Source: Arhodomonas sp051195215 (lineage in GTDB: Bacteria > Pseudomonadota > Gammaproteobacteria > Nitrococcales > Nitrococcaceae). Taken from it: DNA of 64,000 bases. This document shows, piece by piece, positions 16,140-25,642 of this stretch. Location of the stretch: assembly GCF_051195215.1 (NCBI RefSeq), contig NZ_JBNAZM010000001.1, forward strand, positions 124,001 through 188,000, given 5' to 3'. The first letter of the stretch is position 1. Every line of letters starts with the position of its first letter. Made by a program: the position numbers and the translations under genes. The notes beneath the pieces are model-generated. The model was given only the letters and a program-made list of their open reading frames with translations. It had not been told where the DNA came from and did not search any database.

Positions 16140-18038
16140 ATGAGCCGCTACGACCCCGTCTACCGCCGTTCTGTCAACGACCCGGAAGGATTCTGGCGAG
16201 AACAGGCCCGCGAGCTCGATTGGTACACCTTTCCGGAGCACATCCTCTCCCGCGACGACCATGGCCACTATCGGTGGTTCGAGGGGGGGCGACTCAATAC
16301 CTGCTATCTGGCGGTTGACCGGCACGTCGAACGCGGTTGTGGCGAACAGCCGGCGATCATCTACGATTCCCCGGTCACGGATACCCAGACGTACATCACG
16401 TTTCGCGAGCTGCGCGAGCGCGTTGCGCGTTGCGCCGGTGCGCTGCGGAAGCTGGGTGTCGGCCATGGGGACCGGGTCGTCATTTACATGCCGATGATCC
16501 CGGAGACACTGGTCGCCATGCTCGCCTGCGCACGCCTCGGCGCCGTGCACTCGGTCGTCTTCGGCGGATTCTCGCCGCGGGAGCTCGCCGTTCGCATCGA
16601 CGACGCTCGCCCCGAGGTTCTCGTCTCCGCCTCCTGCGGCATCGAGTTCGACCGTGTCATTTCCTACAAGCCGCTGGTGGACCGGGCACTCGAGATGGCC
16701 GACCACCCGCCGCGTCACACGCTGATCGTCGCCCGTGACCAGGCCGAAGCCGAGCTCCAACCCGGGCGCGATCACGACTGGGAGACGCTGGTATCGACCG
16801 CCACACCGGCAGAGGCGGTGCCCGTCGCCGCCACCGACCCCCTCTACATTCTGTATACCTCCGGCACCACCGGCAAACCCAAGGGCGTGGTCCGTGATAA
16901 CGGCGGCCATGCCGTGGCGATGAATTTCAGCATGGAAGCCATCTACGCCACTGAACCGGGGGACGTGTACTGGGCCGCCTCGGACGTCGGTTGGGTCGTG
17001 GGGCACTCGTATATCGTCTACGGCCCACTGATTCGTGGCTGCACCACCGTCGTGTACGAGGGCAAGCCCGTGCGTACCCCCGACGCCGGCGCCTTCTGGC
17101 GGGTCATCGCCGAGCATGGTGTGAAGACGTTTTTCACGGCGCCGACAGCGTTCCGTGCCATCAAGAAGGAGGACCCGGACGCGGAGTACCTGCGCCGTTA
17201 CGACATCAGCTCGCTGCGTGCGCTGTTCGTCGCCGGCGAGCGGCTGGATCCGCCGACTTACGACTGGCTCCACACCCACCTCCCCTGCCCCGTCATCGAT
17301 CACTGGTGGCAAACGGAGACGGGCTGGCCCATCGTCGCCAACCCGTTCGGCATCGAGCCCCATCCGGTCAAACCCGGATCCGCCACGCTGCCGGTTCCCG
17401 GCTACCGCGTGGCGGTAGTGGACGACGACGGTCACGACGTCGCGCCGGGCGAGATCGGCAACATCGTCATCCGCCAGCCCTTGCCGCCGGGAACGCTGCC
17501 AACGCTGTGGAACGACGACGAGCGCTTCCACCGCAGCTACCTGGCCACGTTCGAGGACTGCTACCTAAGCGGTGACGGTGGCTACGTGGACGAGGACGGC
17601 TACGTATTCGTCATGGGCCGCACCGACGATGTCATCAACGTCTCCGGCCATCGTCTGTCCACCGGCGCCATGGAAGAAGTCATCGGTGGCCATCCGGCAG
17701 TGGCGGAGTGCGCCGTGGTCGGCTTCAACGACGAGCTCAAGGGCCAGGTTCCGGTGGCGTTCGTGGTACTCAAGGACGGCGCTGACATCCGCGCGGAGCG
17801 CGTCGAAGAGGCGATCGTGGCGCGGGTTCGCGAGGAGATCGGCGCGGTGGCGGCGTTACGACGCGTGCTCGTGGTCGACCGGCTGCCGAAGACCCGCTCC
17901 GGCAAGATCCTGCGCAAAACCATCCGCAACCTCTCGGAGAGCGACGACGTGGCCGTGCCATCCACCATTGATGACCCGGCGATCATGGACGAAATCCGCG
18001 AGGCGATGACCCGCGCCGGCGTCGGGCGTTTCGCCTGA
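16140..18038 (+). CDS. prpE: Propionyl-CoA synthetase (acyl-CoA/acetyl-CoA ligase family)
   Basis: Activates propionate, and often acetate, to the CoA thioester with ATP. From the ATG at 16140, which follows GGGAGGAG, the protein has 632 residues, matching PrpE length. The AMP-binding loop YTSGTTGKPKG is near residue 239, WWQTETGWP near 388, and the C-terminal Lys-Thr-Arg-Ser-Gly-Lys motif near 587 holds the lysine that is reversibly acylated and rescued by sirtuins in relatives. A cobB gene lies 11 kb upstream. No other prp genes are nearby. The upstream divergent gap of about 280 bases holds no other gene. Confidence 0.92.
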   Translation: MSRYDPVYRRSVNDPEGFWREQARELDWYTFPEHILSRDDHGHYRWFEGGRLNTCYLAVDRHVERGCGEQPAIIYDSPVTDTQTYITFRELRERVARCAGALRKLGVGHGDRVVIYMPMIPETLVAMLACARLGAVHSVVFGGFSPRELAVRIDDARPEVLVSASCGIEFDRVISYKPLVDRALEMADHPPRHTLIVARDQAEAELQPGRDHDWETLVSTATPAEAVPVAATDPLYILYTSGTTGKPKGVVRDNGGHAVAMNFSMEAIYATEPGDVYWAASDVGWVVGHSYIVYGPLIRGCTTVVYEGKPVRTPDAGAFWRVIAEHGVKTFFTAPTAFRAIKKEDPDAEYLRRYDISSLRALFVAGERLDPPTYDWLHTHLPCPVIDHWWQTETGWPIVANPFGIEPHPVKPGSATLPVPGYRVAVVDDDGHDVAPGEIGNIVIRQPLPPGTLPTLWNDDERFHRSYLATFEDCYLSGDGGYVDEDGYVFVMGRTDDVINVSGHRLSTGAMEEVIGGHPAVAECAVVGFNDELKGQVPVAFVVLKDGADIRAERVEEAIVARVREEIGAVAALRRVLVVDRLPKTRSGKILRKTIRNLSESDDVAVPSTIDDPAIMDEIREAMTRAGVGRFA

Positions 18039-18120
18039 CCCGACGCAGTGCCGGGGGGTTGTGGTGCTGTCGGATCGGCACCACGATATTGGTGAGCACG
18101 CACCGATCAGGAGGTGTGAA

Positions 18121-18783
18121 ATGGCAGCGCAGCAGCCCGTTCGCGTGGATCGAGAGCGCGCCGCCCTGATCGTGGTGGACATGCAGCCGGATTTCATGGA
18201 AGGCGGGGCGCTCGCCACCGTTGGCGGCTCGGAAGTTGTCGAGCCCATTGGACGACTGATGGCCGCCGGACGGTTCCAGCATATCGCCGCCACCCAGGAC
18301 TGGCATCCCGCCGGCCATATTTCATTCGCGAGCTCCCACGAGGGTCGCGAGCCATTCGAGGTTATCGAGCTCTACGGGCACGACCAGGTGCTCTGGCCCG
18401 ATCACTGTGTGCAGGGCTCAACCGGCGCCGCTCTGCACGAGCGCCTGCCCTGGGACAGGGCCGCGGTTATCGTGCGCAAGGGCGAGGACCCGGCGGTGGA
18501 CAGCTACAGCGGGTTCCGCAACAACTGGAACGCCGATGGTGAGCGCCCCGCGACGGGGCTCGCCGGCTACCTGCGCGATCGAGGGGTGCATGACGTCTTC
18601 CTCTGTGGTCTCGCGCGGGACTTCTGCGTGAAGTGGAGCGCCGAGGATGCCGCCGAGGCCGGGTTCAATACCTACGTGCTATGGGACCTCACTCGCCCGG
18701 TGGACACGTCGAACGATGACGGCGTGCGTTCGGATCTGACCGACGCCGGGGTGCATGTGACCGACAGTGTGGCGCTGGCGTAG
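18121..18783 (+). CDS. pncA: Nicotinamidase (isochorismatase-like hydrolase)
   Basis: Converts nicotinamide to nicotinate for NAD+ salvage. The ATG at 18121 follows AGGAGG at 6 bases. The 220-residue protein has the triad Asp20 (VVDMQPDF), Lys120 (VRKG) and Cys169 (ARDFC), and metal ligands Asp60 and His62 (TQDWH) and His95 (WPDHC). It lies 82 bp after prpE on the same strand, possibly cotranscribed. Sirtuin activity releases nicotinamide, so salvage next to an acyl-CoA ligase and near a deacylase is sensible, but the functional link is inference. Confidence 0.93.
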   Translation: MAAQQPVRVDRERAALIVVDMQPDFMEGGALATVGGSEVVEPIGRLMAAGRFQHIAATQDWHPAGHISFASSHEGREPFEVIELYGHDQVLWPDHCVQGSTGAALHERLPWDRAAVIVRKGEDPAVDSYSGFRNNWNADGERPATGLAGYLRDRGVHDVFLCGLARDFCVKWSAEDAAEAGFNTYVLWDLTRPVDTSNDDGVRSDLTDAGVHVTDSVALA

Positions 18784-18819
18784 AACGCCGCGGTTGCCCA
18801 TGCGCTCCCGCGCGTATCC

Positions 18820-18862
18820 GGCCCCCTCTGCCGTTCCCTGCCCGGGAGCGGCATAGGGGGCC
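18820..18862. terminator. Long convergent hairpin between pncA and prfC
   Basis: A 43-base hairpin pairing 18820-18838 with 18844-18862, with one mismatch and one G-T pair. It lies between two genes ending toward each other, so it can serve both, but neither side has a clear T-run. Confidence 0.6.
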
Positions 18863-18866
18863 GCGT

Positions 18867-20447
18867 TCAGTGCTCCCGGGTCGCCCAGAACGCCACGTCC
18901 GGCCAGCGTTCCTCGGTGAGCTGCAGGTTCACCCGGGACGGTGCAATGTAGGTGAGATTTCCGGCCACGTCCTCCGCCAGGTTGCTCGCGTTCTTGTCCT
19001 TGAAGCGTTCCAGCATGCGGTCGTCGTCACACTCGACCCACCGCGCCGTGGACACGTTGACCGGCTCGAACGCGCAGTCCACGCCGTATTCGCTTTTCAG
19101 CCGGAAGGCGACCACGTCGAACTGCAGCACGCCCACCGCACCGACGATCAGGTCATTGCCCTGAAGCGGTCGGAACAACTGCGAGGCGCCCTCCTCGCAG
19201 AGCTCGACGAGCCCTTTCTGCAATGCTTTCATTCGCATCGGGTCACGCAAAACGGCGCGCCGGAAGAGTTCCGGGGCGAAGTTCGGTATCCCGGTGAACT
19301 TCAACGCCTCGCCCTGGCTGAAGGTATCGCCTATCTGAATCGTGCCGTGGTTGTGAAGCCCGATGATGTCACCGGGATAGGCATGCTCGACATGATCCCG
19401 GTCCGAGGCCATGAAGGTAATCGCGTTGGCGATCTTCACGTCCTTGCCAATGCGCACGTGGCGGATCTTCATACCCTTTTCGTAGACCCCGGAGCACACT
19501 CGCATGAACGCGATACGGTCGCGGTGATTCGGGTCCATGTTCGCCTGGATCTTGAACACGAATCCGGAGAAGCGCTCCTCGTCGGCCTCCACGGTGCGGC
19601 TCTCGGTCTCGCGCACCTGTGGGGCGGGCGCGTGCACCACGAAGGTGTCGAGCAGCTCCTTGATGCCGAAGTTATTGATGGCCGAACCGAAGAACACCGG
19701 CGTGAGCTCGCCGCGGAGATAAGCATCCACGTCGAACTCGTGACTCGCCTCGCGGATGAGCTCCACTTCCTCGCGCAACTCGTCGGCGGCATCGCCGAGC
19801 ACCTCGTCGAGCCGCGGATTGTCCAGGCCTTCGATGGTTTCGCCTTCGTTGATGCCGCCGCTATGGGTGGGGCTGAACAGGTGGACCCGGTCGTCGTAGA
19901 GATGGAATACGCCCTTGAAGCCCTTGCCCATGCCGATGGGCCAGGTAACCGGCGCGCACCGGATCTTGAGGACCTCTTCGACCTCGTCCATGAGCGCCAT
20001 GGGGTCGCGCCCCTCGCGATCGAGCTTGTTCATGAACGTCATGATGGGTGTATCCCTCAGGCGACAGACGTCCATGAGCTTGATGGTCCGGTCCTCCACG
20101 CCCTTGGCCGCATCGATGACCATGAGCGCGGAATCCACGGCCGTGAGCGTGCGATACGTATCCTCGGAAAAGTCTTCGTGGCCAGGCGTGTCCAGGAGGT
20201 TGACGATGCGCCCTTCGTAGGGGAACTGCATCACCGAGGAAGTCACCGAAATACCGCGCTGTTTCTCGAGCTCCATCCAGTCGGAGGTCGCGTGGCGATT
20301 GGATTTTCGCCCCTTGACTGTCCCCGCGAGCTGGATTGCGCCGCCGTAGAGCAGCAGTTTCTCGGTAACGGTGGTCTTACCCGCGTCCGGGTGTGAAATA
20401 ATGGCGAACGTGCGCCGGCGCGCTACTTCGTGATGGAAATCGCTCAT
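18867..20447 (-). CDS. prfC: Peptide chain release factor 3 (RF3 GTPase)
   Basis: Ribosome-bound GTPase that recycles RF1 and RF2 after termination, 526 residues as in E. coli. The ATG at 20447 begins the typical start; the upstream extension in the same frame is not protein-like. The G1 loop SHPDAGKTT is at about 19-27, DTPGHEDF near 90 and NKLD near 145. A translation-factor beta-barrel and the RF3 C-terminal domain follow. The promoter must lie in the 112-bp gap shared with divergent ycgN. Confidence 0.95.
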   Translation of the reverse strand: MSDFHHEVARRRTFAIISHPDAGKTTVTEKLLLYGGAIQLAGTVKGRKSNRHATSDWMELEKQRGISVTSSVMQFPYEGRIVNLLDTPGHEDFSEDTYRTLTAVDSALMVIDAAKGVEDRTIKLMDVCRLRDTPIMTFMNKLDREGRDPMALMDEVEEVLKIRCAPVTWPIGMGKGFKGVFHLYDDRVHLFSPTHSGGINEGETIEGLDNPRLDEVLGDAADELREEVELIREASHEFDVDAYLRGELTPVFFGSAINNFGIKELLDTFVVHAPAPQVRETESRTVEADEERFSGFVFKIQANMDPNHRDRIAFMRVCSGVYEKGMKIRHVRIGKDVKIANAITFMASDRDHVEHAYPGDIIGLHNHGTIQIGDTFSQGEALKFTGIPNFAPELFRRAVLRDPMRMKALQKGLVELCEEGASQLFRPLQGNDLIVGAVGVLQFDVVAFRLKSEYGVDCAFEPVNVSTARWVECDDDRMLERFKDKNASNLAEDVAGNLTYIAPSRVNLQLTEERWPDVAFWATREH

Positions 20448-20559
20448 CGATGATCCGCGTCGGGATGGTCGTAAGGCCTGTCGGAAAACATGCCAGTATA
20501 CAGAAAGCCCTCGGCCGGCGGCGAGTCCGCGTGTGGCCCGGGGCCGGAGGCCAGACGTA

Positions 20560-21015
20560 ATGTCCGCCCGACCGTTCTGGGAACGCAAGCGCTTGAGCGA
20601 ACTCTCCCGCGAGGAATGGGAAGCGCTGTGCGATGGTTGCGGCAAGTGCTGCGTTCACAAGCTCGAGGACGATGCCGGCGACTACTACTTCACCAGCGTG
20701 GCCTGTCGTCTGCTGGACGGCGAATCCGGCCTCTGCAGCCGATACGCCGAACGCCACCAGTTCGTGCCCGACTGTATTACGCTGACGCCGCGCAAGATCC
20801 GGCAGTTCGGCTGGCTGCCGCAAAGCTGTGCCTATCGCCGTCTCGCCGAAGGTCGTGGGCTCGCATGGTGGCACCCGCTGGTGTCGGGCGACCCGGAGAC
20901 GGTGCACCGCGCCGGTATTTCCGTGCGTGGTCGCGTGATCAACGAGCTCGCCCTGCGCGAGGCCGAGGAACTCGAAGACCTGATCGCCGACGATTTCGAC
21001 GGCGACACCGACTGA
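20560..21015 (+). CDS. ycgN: YcgN-family cysteine-cluster protein (UPF0260)
   Basis: A 151-residue cytoplasmic protein of unknown biochemical role, conserved across Gammaproteobacteria. The ATG at 20560 with GGAGG about 10 bases upstream gives a start typical of the family (Phe-Trp-Glu-Arg-Lys). The CDGCGKCC cluster (residues 24-31) plus later Cys in Ala-Cys-Arg, Leu-Cys-Ser, Asp-Cys-Ile and Ser-Cys-Ala could bind zinc or an iron-sulphur centre. It ends 12 bp before dxs and is likely cotranscribed with it. Confidence 0.88.
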   Translation: MSARPFWERKRLSELSREEWEALCDGCGKCCVHKLEDDAGDYYFTSVACRLLDGESGLCSRYAERHQFVPDCITLTPRKIRQFGWLPQSCAYRRLAEGRGLAWWHPLVSGDPETVHRAGISVRGRVINELALREAEELEDLIADDFDGDTD

Positions 21016-21027
21016 CAAGAAGACACT

Positions 21028-22920
21028 ATGGAACCGGGAAGCTACCCACTGCTCGAGGGCATCGACGAACCCGCCCAGCTACGCGCGGTCGCGGCCACGC
21101 AGCTGCCGCAGGTCGCCACCGAGCTGCGCGACTTTCTGCTCGAAAGCGTCGCCCGCAGCGGCGGCCACCTGGCCGCCGGTCTGGGCGTCATCGAGCTCAC
21201 CCTCGCCCTGCACTACGTCTACCAGACGCCGGACGACCGGCTGGTCTGGGACGTGGGCCACCAATGCTATCCGCACAAGATCCTCACCGGTCGCCGCGGT
21301 CGGATTCACACCGTGCGCAAGACCGACGGCATCGCCGGGTTCCCCAAGCGCGACGAAAGCCCGTACGACACCTTCGGCGTGGGTCACTCGAGCACTTCGC
21401 TCAGTGCCGCCGTCGGCATGGCGATGGCCGCGCGGGCGCAGGGCGAGCAGCGCAAGGTCTGCGCGGTGATTGGTGACGGCGGCATGACCGCCGGCCAGGC
21501 CTTCGAGGCACTCAACCACGCGGGCGACGCACGGCCGGATCTGCTGGTGGTGCTCAATGACAACGAAATGTCCATTTCCGAGAACGTCGGCGCACTCTCA
21601 CGCACGTTCGCGCGGCTGCTCTCCGGCGGGCTGTACGGCAATCTGCGCCGCGAAGGCAAGCGCGTGCTCGAGCACCTGCCGACACCCATGCGCGAGTTCG
21701 CCAAGCGTGCCGAGGCCCACGCCAAGGGCATGGTGATCCCCGGAACCTTCTTCGAGGAGCTCGGTTTCCAGTACTTCGGGCCGGTAGACGGTCACGATCT
21801 GGACACCCTGGTGCCGGTGTTACGCCGACTGCGTGATCTCGACGGCCCCAGGCTACTGCACGTGGTTACCCGCAAGGGCAAGGGTTACGCCAAGGCCGAG
21901 GCCAACCCCATCGCCTATCACGGGGTCAAGGCATTCGATCCTGCCAAGGGGCTTGCCGGCAGCTCCGGCGGCGGTGCGCCGACATACACCGACGTCTTCG
22001 GGCAATGGCTGTGTGACGCTGCCGAGCGCGATCCGCGGGTGTGGGGGATCACCCCTGCCATGCGCGAAGGCTCGGGTCTGGTGGATTTCGCCAGACGTTA
22101 TCCCGATCGTTACGCCGACGTGGGCATCGCCGAGCAGCACAGCGTGACCCTGGCCGCCGGCCTGGCCTGCGAGGGCGAGCGGCCGGTACTCGCCATCTAT
22201 TCCACGTTCCTGCAGCGCGGTTACGACCAGCTCATCCATGACGTGGCGCTACAGCGCCTGCCGGTGCTCTTCGCCATCGATCGTGCCGGGCTCGTCGGTG
22301 CCGACGGGCCGACACACAACGGCAGCTTCGACCTGTCCTATCTGCGATGCATCCCGAACATCGTCATCATGGCCCCGGCCGACGAGAACGAATGCCGCCA
22401 AATGCTGCACACCGGCCTGTGTCATGACGGCCCGGCGGCGGTGCGCTATCCCCGGGGCAAGGGACCCGGCGCGACGGTGGAACCGGCGCTACGGGCGCTG
22501 CCCCTCGGAAAAGCGGAACTCCGGCGCGAAGGCGAACGCGTGGCCCTGCTCGCCTTCGGCAGCATGGTGACGCCGGCGGGGGAGGCAGCGGAGGCGCTGA
22601 ATGCCACCGTGGTGAACATGCGCTTCGTCCGCCCTCTCGATCGCGAGTGCATCGCCCGCATGGCTGCGACCCACGAGCTCATCGTCACCGTCGAGGAGAA
22701 CGTGATCCAGGGGGGCGCCGGCAGCGCCGTCGCCGAATGCCTGTCGGCGCTGGGCGTGACGTCACCCGTGCGGCATATCGGGCTGCCGGAGCGATTCACG
22801 GATCACGGCGATCCCGCCACCCTGCTCGCGCGCGAGGGTCTGGACGCCGCCGGAATTCGCTCGGCTGTCGAGGGCTGGCTCGATGCCTCGTCCCGCCCGC
22901 GGGATGAAGCGACCGGGTGA
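21028..22920 (+). CDS. dxs: 1-deoxy-D-xylulose-5-phosphate synthase
   Basis: First step of the non-mevalonate isoprenoid pathway: thiamine-diphosphate-dependent condensation of pyruvate with glyceraldehyde 3-phosphate. It has 630 residues, the normal length. Visible signatures are WDVGHQCYPHKILTGRR (residues 72-88), the thiamine-binding GDGGMTAGQAFEALNHAG (about 150-167) and DRAGLVGADGPTHNG (about 419-433). It follows ycgN by 12 bp. A hairpin region and convergent trxA follow. Confidence 0.96.
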   Translation: MEPGSYPLLEGIDEPAQLRAVAATQLPQVATELRDFLLESVARSGGHLAAGLGVIELTLALHYVYQTPDDRLVWDVGHQCYPHKILTGRRGRIHTVRKTDGIAGFPKRDESPYDTFGVGHSSTSLSAAVGMAMAARAQGEQRKVCAVIGDGGMTAGQAFEALNHAGDARPDLLVVLNDNEMSISENVGALSRTFARLLSGGLYGNLRREGKRVLEHLPTPMREFAKRAEAHAKGMVIPGTFFEELGFQYFGPVDGHDLDTLVPVLRRLRDLDGPRLLHVVTRKGKGYAKAEANPIAYHGVKAFDPAKGLAGSSGGGAPTYTDVFGQWLCDAAERDPRVWGITPAMREGSGLVDFARRYPDRYADVGIAEQHSVTLAAGLACEGERPVLAIYSTFLQRGYDQLIHDVALQRLPVLFAIDRAGLVGADGPTHNGSFDLSYLRCIPNIVIMAPADENECRQMLHTGLCHDGPAAVRYPRGKGPGATVEPALRALPLGKAELRREGERVALLAFGSMVTPAGEAAEALNATVVNMRFVRPLDRECIARMAATHELIVTVEENVIQGGAGSAVAECLSALGVTSPVRHIGLPERFTDHGDPATLLAREGLDAAGIRSAVEGWLDASSRPRDEATG

Positions 22921-22991
22921 GCAACGGGTAGTAGCGTACCGCTGTATCGACGCCGGAGCCGGGGCCTGCGCCTCCGGCGGCTGGCGCAACG

Positions 22992-23037
22992 AAAAACGCC
23001 CTGGGCGCTCCCCCGTGCCGGGAATACGTCCAGGGCG
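22992..23037 (-). terminator. Terminator of trxA
   Basis: CGCCCTGG (22997-23004) pairs with CCAGGGCG (23030-23037). On the minus strand the stem is followed by TTTTTC, a U-tract. The 25-base loop is long but can fold further. Confidence 0.6.
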
Positions 23038-23063
23038 CGGATTATTCGCGCCGGAACCGGCGT

Positions 23064-23390
23064 TCAGGCATTCGACTCCACGAACTGCGTGAGCTGCGCC
23101 TTGCTGAGCGCCCCCACCTTCGTGTCCGCCACGTCACCACCCTTGAACAAGATCAGCGTGGGAATACCACGCACGCCGAACTTCGGTGCCGTCTCCGGGT
23201 TATCGTCGATGTTCAGCTTGCAGATCTTGATCCGACCGGAGTATTCGTCAGCCACCTGCTCCAGGACGGGTGCGATCATCTTGCACGGGCCGCACCACTC
23301 GGCCCAGAAATCCACCAGGACCGGGCCATCGGCCTTCAGAACCTCGTCCTCGAAGGTCGCGTCGGTGATATTGACGATGTTCTCACTCAT
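23064..23390 (-). CDS. trxA: Thioredoxin 1
   Basis: Small cytoplasmic disulfide reductase, 108 residues. The ATG at 23390 follows GGAGG at 5 bases. The active site WCGPC places the redox cysteines at 33 and 36; the cis-proline (Gly-Ile-Pro-Thr-Leu) and the helix-4 region are intact. It is monocistronic, convergent with dxs and divergent from fabA. Confidence 0.96.
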   Translation of the reverse strand: MSENIVNITDATFEDEVLKADGPVLVDFWAEWCGPCKMIAPVLEQVADEYSGRIKICKLNIDDNPETAPKFGVRGIPTLILFKGGDVADTKVGALSKAQLTQFVESNA

Positions 23391-23806
23391 TGATGCCTCC
23401 ACGGGTCGGATTCGAAACTCGGCGAAGGATAACGCCGAAGTCCGCGCTTGTATAATCGATGGGTGCTTCCGCGATCATAGCGTGTGACTATGGGCGGCTG
23501 CGCATGACTGCCGCTCATAGATGGAGGAGATGCGCGCGTTTCTCAAGACCGCCGGGCCGTACGCCCCCGAATGGTGGGCATTTCCCTTGCCTCACCGCGG
23601 GTGTCGCAGTAGGGTTAGCGCCGGTTTCGTGCCGCCGCTCGCGTGCGGGCGCGAAGCGGTCTGGCCGTCCTCGCAATGAGCTACGCTTGCCCCAAGAGCG
23701 GAGTGCAACGGCGCGGCTGCAACAGAACAGACTACAAGGGGCAGGGGCGGGCGCCGGGCACCTAGGCGCCACCGGCCTGGACCTCGTTCACATGGTCGGG
23801 AGACAC
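23391..23806 (+). promoter_or_regulatory. trxA-fabA intergenic region with fabA promoter and long leader
   Basis: A 416-base gap. TATAAT at 23451-23456 is a consensus minus-10 for fabA; the minus-35 about 17 bases upstream is poor, which fits an activator-dependent promoter. This would give an untranslated leader of about 340 bases. The fabA frame stays open through most of the leader, but the translation is Arg/Pro-rich and unlike any FabA. No FadR- or FabR-type palindrome stood out. Confidence 0.5.
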
Positions 23807-24325
23807 ATGACAGGGAAACCCAGTTACGACTACGAGGAGCTGCTTGCCTGCGGTCACGGCAAGCTCTTCGGCCCGGGCAATCCTCAGTTGCCGGTGCCGA
23901 ACATGCTCATGTTCGACCGCATTTCCCGGATCGCCTCCGAGGGGGGCGCCTTCGACAAGGGCGAGGTTCACGCCGAGCTCGATGTCCGGCCGGACCTGTG
24001 GTTCTTCGAGTGCCACTTTCCGGGTGATCCGGTCATGCCGGGCTGTCTCGGACTGGACGCGCTGTGGCAGCTGCTCGGCTTCTATCTCGGCTGGGTCGGC
24101 GGTGAGGGCAAGGGGCGCGCACTCGGCTGTGGCGAGGTAAAATTCACCGGCCAGATCCTGCCGCGCAACGAGCGGGTGACGTATTCGCTGGATATAAAGC
24201 GCCTGATTCGCCGGCGGCTGACGATGGGTATCGCGGATGGCCGCGTACTCGCCGACGGCGAGGTGATCTACCGGGCCCACGATCTGAAGGTGGGCCTGTT
24301 CATCGACCCGGATAGCGCGCTCTAG
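23807..24325 (+). CDS. fabA: 3-hydroxydecanoyl-ACP dehydratase/isomerase
   Basis: Dehydrates 3-hydroxyacyl-ACP and isomerises trans-2 to cis-3-decenoyl-ACP, the branch point of unsaturated fatty-acid synthesis. From ATG 23807, with a GGGAG ribosome site, it has 172 residues, the E. coli FabA length. His70 in FFECHFPGDPVMPGCLG and Asp84 are the catalytic pair. fabB follows after 30 bp, the standard fabAB operon of the anaerobic pathway. A longer in-frame start is rejected. Confidence 0.95.
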   Translation: MTGKPSYDYEELLACGHGKLFGPGNPQLPVPNMLMFDRISRIASEGGAFDKGEVHAELDVRPDLWFFECHFPGDPVMPGCLGLDALWQLLGFYLGWVGGEGKGRALGCGEVKFTGQILPRNERVTYSLDIKRLIRRRLTMGIADGRVLADGEVIYRAHDLKVGLFIDPDSAL

Positions 24326-24355
24326 GCGCGCTCGGCAATGAGCGAGGAAGGTATC

Positions 24356-25573
24356 GTGCGACGAGTCGTCGTCACCGGTCTGGGCATAGTCTCCTGTCTC
24401 GGAAACGATCGCGAGACGGTCACGCAATCACTGCGTGAAGGGCGTAGCGGCATCCGTTTCCGTGACAAGTACGCAGAGCTCGGGCTACGCAGCCAGGTAG
24501 CCGGCGTAGTGGACATCGACCTGGAAGAGCGGGTGCCGCGCAAACCGCGCCGTTTCATGGGCGGTGCCGCGGGGTACGCGTATGTCGCCATGGAAGACGC
24601 CATCGCCGATGCGGGCCTGGAGGAGTCCGATGTCTCCAACCCACGCACCGGCTTGATAGCCGGCTCCGGAGGCGGCTCCACCTCGAACCTGGTTCAGGCC
24701 GCCGACACCCTGCGCGAGCGCGGTGTTCGCAAGATCGGCGCGTTCGCGGTGCCCAAGGTCATGGCGAGCACCGTCTCCGCCTGCCTGGCGACGCCGTTCA
24801 AGATCCACGGGGTGAACTACAGCATCTCCTCCGCCTGCGCCACCAGTGCCCACTGCATCGGCAGTGCCATGGAGCAGATCCAGCTCGGACGCCAGGACAT
24901 CGTCTTCGCCGGTGGCGCTGAAGAGGAGGACTGGTCCATGACCATGCTGTTCGACGCCATGGGCGCTCTGTCGGCGAAATTCAATGACACCCCCGAGCAG
25001 GCGTCACGCCCCTATGACCTCGACCGGGACGGCTTCGTCATCGCCGGCGGTGGCGGCATGCTCGTGCTGGAGGAGCTCGAGCACGCCAAAGCGCGCGGCG
25101 CGAAGATCTACGGCGAGCTGATCGGCTACGGGGCCACTTCGGACGGCTACGACATGGTGGCCCCCTCCGGCGAGGGCGCGGTGCGCTGCATGCACCAGGC
25201 GCTCGCCGGCGACTCTGCCGCAGCGGTCGACTACGTCAACGCCCACGGCACGAGCACTCCGGCCGGCGACATTACCGAGTTGAAGGCCATTCACGAAGTA
25301 TTCGGCGAGGAGATGCCGGCGGTGAGCTCGACGAAGTCACTTACCGGCCATTCCCTCGGTGCCGCCGGTGTCCAGGAAGCAATCTACTCGCTGCTCATGC
25401 TCGGCGGCGGTTTCGTCGCCGGTACAGCCAACGTGCAGAACCTGGACCCGGAAGCCGAGGGCATGCCCGTCGTCAGGGAGACCCAGGAACGCACGCTGGA
25501 GACGGTCATGTCCAATAGCTTCGGCTTCGGTGGCACCAACGCCACGCTGGTGTTTCGCCGTTATACGGACTGA
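24356..25573 (+). CDS. fabB: 3-oxoacyl-ACP synthase I (KAS I)
   Basis: Elongates cis-3-decenoyl-ACP and other acyl-ACPs. I prefer the GTG at 24356: AGGAAGG lies 5 bases before it, and the resulting 405-residue protein starts Met-Arg-Arg-Val-Val-Val-Thr-Gly-Leu-Gly like E. coli FabB (406). An ATG 18 bases upstream has no ribosome site. The triad is Cys161 (SSACATSAH), His297 (NAHGTSTPAGD) and His332 (TGHSLGAAG). It is cotranscribed with fabA and followed by a strong hairpin. Confidence 0.95.
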   Translation: MRRVVVTGLGIVSCLGNDRETVTQSLREGRSGIRFRDKYAELGLRSQVAGVVDIDLEERVPRKPRRFMGGAAGYAYVAMEDAIADAGLEESDVSNPRTGLIAGSGGGSTSNLVQAADTLRERGVRKIGAFAVPKVMASTVSACLATPFKIHGVNYSISSACATSAHCIGSAMEQIQLGRQDIVFAGGAEEEDWSMTMLFDAMGALSAKFNDTPEQASRPYDLDRDGFVIAGGGGMLVLEELEHAKARGAKIYGELIGYGATSDGYDMVAPSGEGAVRCMHQALAGDSAAAVDYVNAHGTSTPAGDITELKAIHEVFGEEMPAVSSTKSLTGHSLGAAGVQEAIYSLLMLGGGFVAGTANVQNLDPEAEGMPVVRETQERTLETVMSNSFGFGGTNATLVFRRYTD

Positions 25574-25606
25574 TCCGCGCGTCCCTGCCGGAGCATTCCC
25601 GCCTGG

Positions 25607-25642
25607 CGATGCGCGCGCCCGTTTGCACGGGCGCGCGCATCG
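25607..25642. terminator. Perfect 15-bp convergent hairpin after fabB
   Basis: 25607-25621 pairs perfectly with 25628-25642 around a 6-base loop. It ends one base before the stop codon of the opposing symporter gene, so it lies in the 3' flank of both genes. No long T-run follows on either strand. Confidence 0.65.

Noticed and set aside
18870..20396. 508-codon open frame opposite prfC
   Set aside because: Antisense shadow of release factor 3; no family resemblance and no start signal.
23459..23806. N-terminal extension of fabA through the leader
   Set aside because: The translation is Arg/Pro-rich and absent from FabA proteins. The inner ATG has a ribosome site and gives the exact family length.
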